Source: Plumapathes pennacea (taxonomy: Eukaryota; Cnidaria; Anthozoa; Antipatharia; Myriopathidae). From it: a DNA stretch of 64,000 nucleotides. The translations under genes were made by a program, and so were the position numbers. This document shows, in pieces, positions 47,403 through 58,193 of this stretch; position 1 is the first letter of the stretch, and the number at the start of each line of letters is the position of its first letter. Below the pieces are notes generated by a model that was given only the letters and a program-made list of their open reading frames with translations, was not told the origin of the DNA and searched no databases. Where the stretch lies: contig OZ038464.1 in the NCBI GenBank assembly GCA_964036295.1, positions 20,411,443-20,475,442 on the forward strand. Reading direction: 5' to 3'.

Positions 47403-49654
47403 ATGGCCGCTCGACCACAACGGTCGGCTGATCGCCTATCGGGCTCATCGTTTACTATAGCAAACATCCTAAATCTTCAAGACGATTCAAACAAAAGCAT
47501 CGAACCGATCCGACAGACTTTGAGTTTCAAAGTCGCGGCAATTCCCAAACTGAACACTGACGAACCACCACCGCCAAATGCGAACCGAAGTAGCCATTCT
47601 GCGGGTTGTTGGCCTTCCAGGTCCTGCACAGTTAGCTTCAACACAACATATTATCCTCCTGGTGTTGGGGTCACTGATTTTGTGAGGGAACCGCGGCTCA
47701 GTTTATGTGGGTTATCAGGTTAGTTCCAGCTTGTATGGAAAGGCGAATTGTTTGGCAGAAATATCTATCTTCCCACGCAAACCGCGGCGTAAAGGAATTT
47801 TATTCAATTGACATGTGTAGGTAGAATTGCTGTCTTTATCCACCTTAATCTAGTTTTTTCAATCGCATGGAATGAGCTTCTTGGAACTTCATGTTCTGGA
47901 GCACGCCAGACTCTTAGGGCTGGTTCACACGGTAAAGCAAGCGCAAACGCAAGCGCAAGAGAATGAAAACTTTTCCATTCTCTTGCGCTTGCGCTTGCGT
48001 TTGCGCTTGCTTCTCAAATTTTACCGTGTGAACCGGTCGCTTGCGCTTGCGTTTGTGTTTGCGCTTGCGCTTGCTTTACTCGTGTGAACCAGGCTTTACT
48101 GAACCAGCTGAAACTTAGCAACGTACCGTAGCTACATCACATGACACGTGGGGCATGAGACTGGAAAACGTTCCCTTTCGAAATCGTTGTATAGTTATAA
48201 TACTATGGTTCTATTTGTATGAAAGTACTTTATCTTTTTCGTAATTGTACTAGTTATTGTTCTTATAATGTCGTATACACTGAAAAATTAGTCCATAATT
48301 ATCTCACTGTATCAGTGAACTGTGATTAATATGCTCACCTCAGCAAGCATTAGTGATCGTGGCTGTACTTTTCTTACCTTACGATCATGAGTGGTGATTT
48401 ACTGGGGTTATTACTGTGTTGACAACTTCTTTGTTATAGCTAAGAGGCCCATAGATCACCGAATAACATAACAAGTACATCTTACTGATTTGTGTGTCCT
48501 GTGCACTGGGTACTTCTTATTCTGTGTTCTTCATGCAACTGCTCATAGTTTCACACACAAACTAACACAGTGCAAGACTGCTCCCTTAGAAGAGCCAGTC
48601 ATAGCAAATCATAAAATATAGGTGTTATTGGAATATTCCTGATTGTGACAAGCGTTCACTTCAGTTCACAGAATCATGTTCATATGCAACGTGGACTGAC
48701 CTACAGAGACTTACAGAGTTCGTGCATTTTATTACAGCACCATTGCAGAACGTGTATTTGCATGCTCTGTACCTACTTGCTTATTAATCCCAAAAGTTAA
48801 TGGCTCTACTTCTACTTCGGCAACATGCAACACGGTGGTAATACTCACAACATTACGGTGCAACTTGCAACGCAACATTGTTGCACGTCAAGTTGCACTG
48901 AAAATATTGCCCGTATTACTTCACCTTAACCTCTGACTAATTCAGCAACACTGCTGACTCGCTAAGCCAGCAGTTAATGAAAAGTGATCAGGAACTTAAC
49001 TGGTTGTGTAACCGAGTAACATACGCTCAAACCCGTTGTTCTCAATTTTCATGGACGGAATCTTCGGAAAGTACACAAATCTAGCTAGCTAAAATGAGTT
49101 CGGATCATGACTGACCAGTGCCGTTTAATGTTTGAAGCGATTGCTTTGTTTTTGTACTGTCTGCTTTATAGCTTTCGAGCATTTACTGTTTAATAGTTAT
49201 ACTGGTACACGATGTTAGAGCAACCGAAAGTGTCCTAACTTTTCCATAAATCAACAGATCAATACAAAAAGTAAGCGAAAGCAAGCTTGTTTAAGGATTT
49301 AAGACAATTATCAATCCTGGCCCTTAACATGTTTTATTTCGCAAAAAAGGGAGAGACAACAATGGCGGGATGAAATTTTGCGGACGCGTGCCCACGCAAA
49401 AGAAGAAACAGCGGCCTCTGTTCTTGCCAAACCAAGTGCAGAAAATGGAGAAAGAATTCGACTCGAGGAAGTACCTAACGGAGGGCAGACGAGCTGAGCT
49501 GGCGATGGAGCTGGAGTTAACTGAGACACAAGTGAAGACTTGGTTTCAAAACCGGCGCACCAAGTGGAGGAAGGAGTTGAGAAATGAGAATCCGCCAAGA
49601 GAAGTTCCTGATGGTCGACTAAAATATTGTTTAGAGGCAAGGAAACGAACCTGA
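47403..49654 (+). CDS. homeobox copy C: eh1 motif + NK-like homeodomain, two exons
   Basis: Exon 1 is 47403-47718 (donor TATCAG/GTTAGT) and exon 2 is 49350-49654, with a phase-1 intron of 1631 bp, predicting 206 aa. Exon 1 has SSFTIANILNLQDD (eh1) and ends FVREPRLSLCGLSG. Exon 2 holds the homeodomain (QRPLFLPNQVQKMEKEF to QVKTWFQNRRTKWRKE) with Thr47 and Phe49, and ends CLEARKRT, as copy D does. Acceptor GCAAAAAAG is preceded by a short pyrimidine stretch. It is a probable repressor like its neighbours. Confidence 0.87.
47928..48094. mobile_element. GGCTGGTTCACAC MITE in the copy C intron
   Basis: Ends GGCTGGTTCACACGGTAAA and TTTACCGTGTGAACC are inverted. The interior is made of AAGCGC/GCTTGC repeats and forms a near-perfect hairpin (47928-48036). 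An extra half unit extends to 48094. Confidence 0.8.
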
Positions 49655-52600
49655 ATTGTTCAATCACTAAAATAAGGAAACTACGGAAATTCTTTAGGCA
49701 TCAGTGTTGATGAGTACACATTTATCAATAGTTTGGCCATACAGTTTAAAGAAACCTCGTTTTGGTAATTAGACTGTACATAAGCTATATCAATAGATTT
49801 AAGGGTTCACCACCCAAGCTGGAAATCTTGGAGTCGAAGTCCTTGGACCAACAATAAACATTTACAAACGTATTTTACAAGTCGGACCAGTTTTCCTATA
49901 CACGTTAAAACGCACTTTGACTCAATTTTGCCGGCGGCCAAATACTGTCACAGTTATGCTTTTGAAACCTTTATATGTAACGTTTGCAAGCTTTTGTCAG
50001 ATTGGAGTTCGTTTGATGGCGTTTGAATAATGATCCCACTTGTAAAATGCACATGTAAATGTTTCTTGGCCCCTCGTCTATTTTGCGTTATCCCTGCACT
50101 GTTGTCGTCTCCATGCAGCCGTTATACAAAGCAATTTCAGTGCAAACTTTGCTTCCGTTTGCTCTCAGTTTGATCGTGAAACTTTTAGGTCAGAAAATCT
50201 CCATTTTTATTACGGTGGGCTCTTGTCACAATAAACTACATTGTAAACGCCCACGTTAAAAAAAAAAGTATCAAGTTAATGCTGTATACCCAGAACACAA
50301 TCGCAACTTTGGCTGCTTGTCTCCAGCTGACCCACACAGGATCATGCTGTGAGATGATAGCACGGCTACATAAACTCCATCACCACATTATTATGTGGGC
50401 ACAGTCATCAACTGGTCGGTATGATTATTTTGGCAACTGGACAATCTCTGTGCGGTTCGGGAACAAACAAAGACTGGAATGTGAGCATAAAAATATTTTA
50501 TGGGCTCAAAGTCCGCATGTAATATTTGAGCCAATGTACTTAAACATCTATTTTGCGCTAGCCGTAAGGTGCAGCCAATTATCTGTAAAACATGGACTAG
50601 CTAGTAATTATACAGATTTTGTTGGAATGTCGTCAATTTTTTCGTTACCAATCCAACTTTCAACTTTCAAGTTTCTCGCACTTTGTCACAATAAAGTATA
50701 GTTACAGATGTACGTCTACGTTCAGTTTAGTCAAGTGATATTAGTGAACAATTGAACACCATTCAAATCGAATCGTAGCGATCACAGGGAGCCTTTTGTA
50801 GTTTTATAGACTAAAAAGGTCCACGTGCAGATAATATTTTCTCAAGGTCGTGTGTATGAAACTTTATCTCGTTACTAAATATGTCGTTATATTGTCAGTA
50901 TAGTTGTGGCTTTTGGCAAAACCACAAAGTCCACTGGATGCTTGGTATGTTAAGGAGTAAATATAAGAAACATAAGTTGCCCTATATCGCGGAACGTCCA
51001 CCCTCAGTTTGAACCCTGAGAAAACGACGTTTATACATAATAATAGAAATTTGCACTCGAGACGGTGCTGTTTGGTGTGCTGCGCGGATTCGGTAGAGGA
51101 ATGGGTGGCATACACCCACGTTCACCAGACCAAAGTTCAATTTCAATTTCTGTATTGCAATCTCGTATTGCAAGCGAAAGACAAAGTCTCTCCTTTTTCA
51201 GTGCAATCTCTTGTTGATAAATGTCGTAGTCCCTTGGCCTGGCTTCATTTTGTAGATATCGTACAATGTATTTCCCAGCTAGTTCAGTACAGTGTGTATA
51301 ATCGAAGGCTCCAATTACTGTTATCGTCTGTCCGTAGGATATTACTTTCTCTCCCTTTGATTCGGCCTTTTTTTTTTTGTTTTTCAACATATCCCAGAAT
51401 ATTGTGGGCGTGTGGAAAACGCGAGAGGTGTGAGCGAATATTACTTTCCTTGGCTTTTTTCTTACAGGGCAAGGGAATTAAAAGTTAACTCGTTGTTGTT
51501 TGGGTTTCAACGTGCAGGGGAAAGCGTGTCGAAATCAAAGAATTCCTTTCAAAAATTTCAGCTGAAAGTTGTCTTCTTTTGTAAAATCGCTGAGCCAAAT
51601 GATAATTTCACTCCCCACCCGCAGCACCCTTTGGCCCATCCTTGCATCCAGGCCGGGAGATAAAAGAGCCTGGGAACGAGGTGGGCAATCACATGGCTTT
51701 GGCATCTCGGTTATTGCTTGTGTATGCTTTGGGTCTGCGCCGTTAGTGTTCAATTTGAGGACATGAATGGTTCAAAGTCGATGATGAAGATATTTTGAAC
51801 AATTGACATTTAAAGTTTGTTTTATGTGTGAATACTTCCTGTCTAAAAGGAAAGAGTCGCCGAGCATCTATTTTCACAGAGCCTCACTTAGTCTCGTGGT
51901 GGGTGGCCAACATTTACCACGCGAAAGAGGGTACTGATGTCTCCAAAGTCGTGTCTCGGATTGATGTTTGTTTCAAGATTTTGTTTGAATTTTAAGGCTA
52001 CCTTGGTTGACTTTTTCCGTTCACAATTAAAGCGATTGTAGCCGGGGGGCGCACGTTGCGGTCGGAACGCGCTAACAACAATAAAGCTTAACGCGTTGAC
52101 CCCGAGTGATATTGATAATAGCGTGAATAATGAACAGGATTTTAGCACGAAACTGTCTGGACACGATTATTAATATCAAAACAAATAATTCCCATAACAT
52201 GGCCATGGAAATTGTTCGCGTACTATCCACTCCGAAATGTAATTCAAATGTCTTACCTGTAATGGATAAAAGGTCCTCCACGGCACTTGAAAGATCACTA
52301 CGACGTACTGATCCCACGCGTACAGTAACCGCAAGACAATTTTATATAATGGTAAATGTCGAGTGACTTGTTGGCATAACTCAACTTATTAAGAGAGACT
52401 CTTTGTCTCCACGCGCTAAAATGTCTATAGGGCCAGTTCCCCAAATCATCAACTTTGATTTTTTCAGACCGAAGGCGCAAGGCACGCAACAGACTGAACA
52501 GTGTGCATTATATTCTCATTTCCTCGTTATCAGATTTCACTCTTTCTTCTCCCAATTATCATGTTTTGAAGAAGTTTCAATCTTTTCTCTCGCCATCGAC

Positions 52601-53302
52601 AACATTTTTATATGGCCAAAGTTGCCAAAACAAGTCTCAACAAAACCAATCTATATCTTCAAGCTTTAGGTGATTATTCTCTCTTATTCAAAAGCAAAGA
52701 AAAGCCGATGGTTTACTCTACTTCCTGTTTACTCTCTGAAGTGCACGTACACGCATAGACACCCCTGTCAAATTTCCGCGCGTCATCCGTTTTGCACGCA
52801 AGGTCCGTATTGATGTTTACCAGCCGAAAGCTCTGCGTACCTGCTGACATAAACGTCTAGCCACACACAGAGTTGTGCACAATAGCATCTAACAGATAAC
52901 AACCAGGAAATTCCTTCACGGTTTATAGCGAAGACTGTATACCAGGCCGGTTCATATCACAAGAGCTTGTCCCAATTCACCACCTACCCAACATCCAACC
53001 TTGTTTCTATCTCGCGGATCTCAAGAAATACACTGAATCAGAAAAAGACAATCTGATCAAACAGCAGAAAGAATTGTACAAGAGGAGTAAAAAAAAGTGA
53101 TACTTGATGAGTTATCAGTTTGGAAAGACCGTCTGTTCGAGGCCTGACTAAAGCTATTAGTTTTCCACTTTCATAACTGGTGAGACGGCAGGTAATACGT
53201 CTTTGTGCACGCACGTGCTGACATTTCAATAGATCTGCATGATAGAAATATTGGCTTACCGTAACCAACTGAATTAATCGATATTCATTTGAACCCGCCA
53301 CT
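49655..53302. other. spacer between homeobox copies C and D
   Basis: It contains a diverged MITE at about 49845-50073. Open frames of up to 159 codons near 51009-51488 overlap on opposite strands and match nothing I know. A possible TATA box plus splice donor on the minus strand near 52260-52350 is too weak to call. Confidence 0.4.
49845..50073. mobile_element. diverged copy of the 21269-21488 MITE
   Basis: It shares AATAAACATTTACA, GTATTTTACAAGT, GGCCAAATACTGT, GGCGTTTGAATAATG and TGTAAATGTTT in the same order, with many substitutions. The terminal inverted repeats are eroded. Confidence 0.7.
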
Positions 53303-53324
53303 CTATTTTTAGGTCTATATAAAA
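53303..53324 (+). promoter_or_regulatory. MEF2-type MADS box and TATA box of copy D
   Basis: CTATTTTTAG (53303-53312) is a perfect CTA(A/T)4TAG and is followed by a strong TATATAAAA (53316-53324). The box ends 80 bp before the ATG at 53392. Confidence 0.75.
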
Positions 53325-53391
53325 GTCAGCACCCTAAGTTGAGTTCCTCAATTAGGGGCTGAACGCGACAGAGTGGACAGCTAAGTGTGAC

Positions 53392-55182
53392 ATGGCTAGA
53401 CCGCAACAGTCGACTTATCGGCTGGTGGGATCATCGTTTACCATAAAAAACATATTGAATCTTCCTGACAATCCCAAGGAAAGCCAATCCCAAGAAAAGC
53501 CAAACCGAAATGCTTTGGGTCACGACACTGCGTCCCCACCAACTCTCCACTCGATCACCGTACCACTTCCGCCACCACCCTCGAGGGCCAACATCACTAG
53601 ACAATTTGACCGTCGTGGTTTAGGAGTAAAAGTTTTTGCAAGATGGTACGCTTGGCCAACACACCCCGGGTTTGATGAAGGTGCACGTCTTTATCTAGCG
53701 TCCTATTAGCTCATCTTTGTCCTATTGTAACAGTCTGTCACTGTTACCGCCGAACGTGTAGGGCATGGATGGCGCGCGCCTACCATTTCAAAACACGTAC
53801 TATTAAGGAACTTTCACCTTCATAGAGCAATCGAGTTACTATACCTCTGATGGGAATAACGCGGTTGCTTCGACGGACAAACCCCAAGTGATGGTCATTA
53901 CACACTTTTCAGAGCGCTCTTCCCTATGCCACCCGTTTCACTTGTACTCTTACCAATTACTGTTATTGTGTTAGCGTCTTCACCAATCCCTCCGTTTTTC
54001 AGTTCTCTATTTGTTGTACTCTCGGATTTTTGTTTTTCGCTCCCGTCCCATTTGTTGCCCAACACATGTGCGAATTACCGACCCCAACTCTACATTTCTC
54101 CCTACCGACAATGTTTCCTACACAAATACAAGCCCTGTCACGCACCCCATTTTAGCGCTGCAGCATATCATCACGTACTAACGCACATCGTTTTAATTTA
54201 TATTTCACTTCGCCACTCAATTACTCCCTTAACCTCATATAACTCATCCGCTATTAATCTTAGTAAAATAGCACAGGGGTCAAAATTAAAACAAAAGTGT
54301 CCATCTCACAAAGCGAAAGTGCCAGGAAAGTATCTAAGACAGCACCGATTTCGTTCAATCGAATAATCTGATTTCTATTGATTCTTCTACCCTGCCGCTA
54401 TTGGCTATGTTGTTTTATGATTACTGATCTGTGGAAACTACTGACAGGGAGGCTTATCTCTATTATTATGTTAAAATGCGCGTTGATTGAAAAGATGTTC
54501 ACGCATGTAAGCATTTGTAATTCCTATTGCACTCTTCTTACAAAGAGGATGCTGATTACAGTATAATAGCTCGTACCGAGAAATTCACATTGAACTTCAA
54601 GTTGCATAGCTTGACAAGCTTAGGTCTCAAACAAGACGCCTTGTGTGCTCGGAACGAGAGAAATTTATCCTGTTTACTAACCGAGCTGGCGAATCAGTCG
54701 CTACACGGAAAGCCTCGCTTTGAAGCAAGGACGGCGACATGAGCGGAACTTCGTCAAATTTTAGTTGCACGAGGAGCGAAATGTCCCTTTAAATTTGTTA
54801 TTTGTCAGAACAACCATACTCCCATTAGAAAACTGATGCTAAAATCTTATGCTATTTTTTCTATTTTTACGAAGAGATCGACGATATGGAGAATTGCCTA
54901 AAACTTCAACGTTGGGCACCGAAGCGACAGAAGAAACAGCGACCTCTATTCTTGCAAGAACAAGTACAAAAAATGGAGAAAGAGTTCGACTCAAAGAAGT
55001 ACCTAACGGAGGGCAGACGAGCTGAGCTGGCGGTGGAGCTGGAGTTAACTGAGACACAAGTGAAGACTTGGTTTCAAAACCGACGCACCAAGTGGAGGAA
55101 GGAGTTGAGAAATGAGAACCCGCCAAGAGAAGTTCCTGATGGTCGACTAAAGTATTCCATAGAGGCAAGAAAAAGAACCTGA
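53392..55182 (+). CDS. homeobox copy D: eh1 motif + NK-like homeodomain, two exons
   Basis: Exon 1 is 53392-53680 (donor GATGAAG/GTGCAC) and exon 2 is 54875-55182, with a phase-1 intron of 1194 bp, predicting 198 aa. Exon 1 starts MARPQQSTYRLVG and has SSFTIKNILNLPDN (eh1). Its second half differs from A-C: an extra ESQSQEKPNRN segment, and it ends WPTHPGFDE rather than the REPRLSLG end of the others. Exon 2 has an intact homeodomain (Thr47, Phe49, Gln50, Asn51) and ends SIEARKRT. The donor is inferred from phase agreement and is weaker than in the other copies. Confidence 0.85.
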
Positions 55183-55221
55183 AACCTATTCTGTGGACAT
55201 CACTAAACCATAACAACTAAA

Positions 55222-55326
55222 GGCTGGTTCACACGGTAAAGCAAGCGCAGGCGTAGGAGAATGAAAATATTCCCATTCTCTTGCGGTTGCGTTTGCGCTT
55301 CACAAATTTTACCGTGTGAACCAGCC
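55222..55326. mobile_element. GGCTGGTTCACAC MITE downstream of copy D
   Basis: The termini GGCTGGTTCACACGGTAAA and TTTACCGTGTGAACCAGCC are perfect inverted repeats. The length, about 105 bp, nearly equals the hairpin unit at 47928-48036. It begins 40 bp after the stop of copy D. Confidence 0.85.
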
Positions 55327-58193
55327 TTAGTAAGCATACGTAGTCTCCGTAAACCACAATAATTACTTCATTATTGTGACAAAGTTCATTATCGCTGCAA
55401 GGTTCATAAAATTGTTGTGAGTGTGCAATTATTCACATATTTTAAGGGACTGAATAATTTTACAATCGCATTTTCCACGCAGGTTAAACTATTTTCAATA
55501 TTATGTGTCCGTTTTCACCAGTATAAAGCTCGGATCGGCTTGTCCTAGCAATTTTTTTTTACACGCACAACTTTGGCTTTGATAAAGGGCGCCAACAATG
55601 CGTCTTGTGCGGCTAATTCTTGTATCATTTAGTTCAGAAAGGCAAAGTATCTCCACGGGCACGTTTATGTTTTCTACGTTACATGCTGCACCGGAAGGGA
55701 TATATTTCACCAGTCCACACAAATTGATACATTTGTTCCCTGATGCGAACACTGCTGATATGTTTCATCAAATTCTGGGCTGTTGTACACCGGAAATAAC
55801 AGCTAAAGCACTTTAAGATCATTTTCCAGGCAACAACGATCGCAAGAGTTTATCTAACAATATGAGAAGTAGGTTGGTCGTGATCGTTCGAGATCGATCT
55901 CTCGTTCGTGATCGAGAGCTGATATTCAACGTAAAATCGCACTAGAGTAGACTTGGACGAGAATCTGTATGCAGGTATCAACACCAACTGCATGGTATGG
56001 AATTGCACACTTACATTCAATAATTAATTCTGGCGTCAGACAGTCAGACAGACACTGTGACTCGGCATGTAAAGGACCCAACGATTTGATCTTTCAACTT
56101 GTCTGAAAATAAGTATAATTTATAAATAGCCTTTAGACTCATATGGTAATTTTCCAGTGCGTGTTCAATCCTGTCCCAGTCTCCTCTCCTTTTCTTCGTT
56201 TATATATTTCGTTTGCCTGATTGTTCACGTGTCCTTCTCCTTTTAGTCACTGATCTCTACCTGTCTCAGTGTAGTTCTCGGCCTGTAGCAGCCATGATTA
56301 TCAACAGATCGACTTCAGGTCACCACCCTACAGTCAGCTAATTAAATGTGAGTCTTGATTATCCTATTTAAGAAATAGACCAATCAATCAATCAATCAAT
56401 CTGTGAACAAAGAAAGGGCTTCTCGAAATAATTTCAATCCCATAAGTGGCTAGACTTCCTAATTGCGAGTTATGTACCCATGCACATGAGAGGGCCGTTT
56501 TACTGTGACTAACCTCAAGCGGCGCAGTGTTTCTGTGTCCACATAAAAATCGAAAGCATGAATTCGCACTCCTCTTAACAAAAATAGTATTTATCGAAAG
56601 CTTTCATCCTTCTCCTTTTAGTCACTGATTTCTACCTGTCTCAGCAGTTCTCGGCCTGTAGCAGCCATGCATTATCAACAGATCGACTTCAGGTCACCAA
56701 CCTATAGTCAGCTAATTAAATGTGAGTCTTGATGATCCTATTTAAGAAATAGACCAATCAATCAATCTGTGAACAAAGAAAGAAAGAGGCTTCTCGAAAT
56801 AATTAACAATCCCATAAGTGGCTAGACTTCCTAATTGCGAGTTATGTACCCATGCACATGAGAGGGCCGTTTTACTGTGACTAACCTTAGGCGGCGCAGT
56901 GTTTCTGTGTCCACATCAAAATCGAAAGCATGAATTCGCACTCCTCTTAACAAAAATTGTATTTATCGAAAGCTTTCATCTGAGAGGTCACAATATAGCA
57001 CAGATATCAACTTATTAAATTAAAGCTATTAAATAACGATCTCACCATGAAGGCACTCGTTCGCCATACAAAAGTCTACTTATATTTCAGCTCGGTTTAC
57101 CTTTGGAGCAACTAGAATGTTCGTTTGTCACCTTCTGCACGTCTGAACTTATTTGGCGAGGATTGCAGCTCGATTATCCACCCGGACCATCCACGCGTTT
57201 TGAAGACCTACAATAGTCGGGAAACGTGTTTCCCACCGGCCCTGAAATACAGCGATTGTCGAAGAGCAGATATGACGCCATTGAAGCCGATAGGTAGCAG
57301 TTTAAGTAGCAATTGATTCTCTGCGATCGATTCTCTTCGCTAAATTGTTTGACTCAATCGCCATTTGCAAAACAGGGTGGTTACCAAGCTTTGAAAGTGT
57401 AGACCGCTGTCAATCAGTGATTGATGTTTCAGATTTTCAGATTATGTTGCGTAATACAGTCGAAGCTCTCTGGGTGGACACTGTCTAAAGCGGACAGCTC
57501 GACTTACGGACTCCTCTACGAAAAACCGATTCTAGTTCAGTCAAACTCTGTAGTAACACATTCTCATTAGCGGACAGTTCAGTTACGGATACTCTTACGC
57601 TTCCCAGGTGTCCCCTTTTGCCTAACTGATGTGCTTGCACTATTATATTGTCATTTTAATCCTTCCATTTGAATCATACTGGAAGTATCTTACTTTCGAT
57701 TGAAATAAGCCCCGCTTAACGCTACCGCTGTAGTCCTGTTACAAAGCGAAGTCCTCCACCTGGCTTACCCTAGTCCTGAAACATCAAAAGGAACCGCCTT
57801 TTCTGACTCCTTCCCGTAGCCCATCACAGCGCCACGTAACTGTAGTCTTCAAATCATCTGACTTACATGTACCAGAAGGGTCAACTGTTACTACGTAGAA
57901 ACATTATAGCATCTTCTTTTTTTTTTTTTTTTTTGCTAATACCCCATGCTCTCCGCTCAATCTCGCCTGTCTAAAATATCAAACAATATACACAGACAGC
58001 TTTGCTGTAAGTCCGGGAAAGGTTTTCTGAAAGTTTCATGCAATTCTGACAAAAGGCCAGAAATAAGCATTTTCCGAAAAATGCAAAGGCTGAAACTTTC
58101 TTCTCAAAAACGGCCGATTTTGATAGTTTACCATCTGGTAACAAGTATTTCTCTGCAAACACTCATTAGTTTGGCTCCATTTGTTCATGTAAA
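55327..58193. other. intergenic region between homeobox copy D and the sulfotransferase
   Basis: The main content is a 375-bp tandem duplication (56233-56980). A T tract lies at about 57918-57934. No gene is supported. Confidence 0.4.
56233..56980. repeat. 375-bp tandem duplication, two highly similar copies
   Basis: Copy 1 is 56233-56607 and copy 2 is 56608-56980. They are nearly identical along their length, differing by a few substitutions and small indels, including (AATC)n length. The joint is exact: CGAAAGCTTTCATC ends both copies. No open frame spans them. Confidence 0.9.

Noticed and set aside
47928-48094. CRISPR-like array of GCTTGC/GCGCAA repeats
   Set aside because: The repeats are simple, without unique spacers, in a eukaryotic intron and bounded by inverted ends; this is a MITE.
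51009-51488. 159-codon plus-strand frame overlapping a 119-codon minus-strand frame (51031-51390)
   Set aside because: Neither shows a known motif or splice support, and the two mutually overlapping frames cannot both be real. Kept as unassigned spacer.
51888-52148. Possible small secreted protein on the minus strand with a hydrophobic start
   Set aside because: The frame begins with GTG rather than ATG, and no splice or promoter evidence is convincing.
53926-54366. 146-codon plus-strand frame inside the copy D intron
   Set aside because: It is low complexity, has no motif, and lies wholly between splice sites that join in phase.
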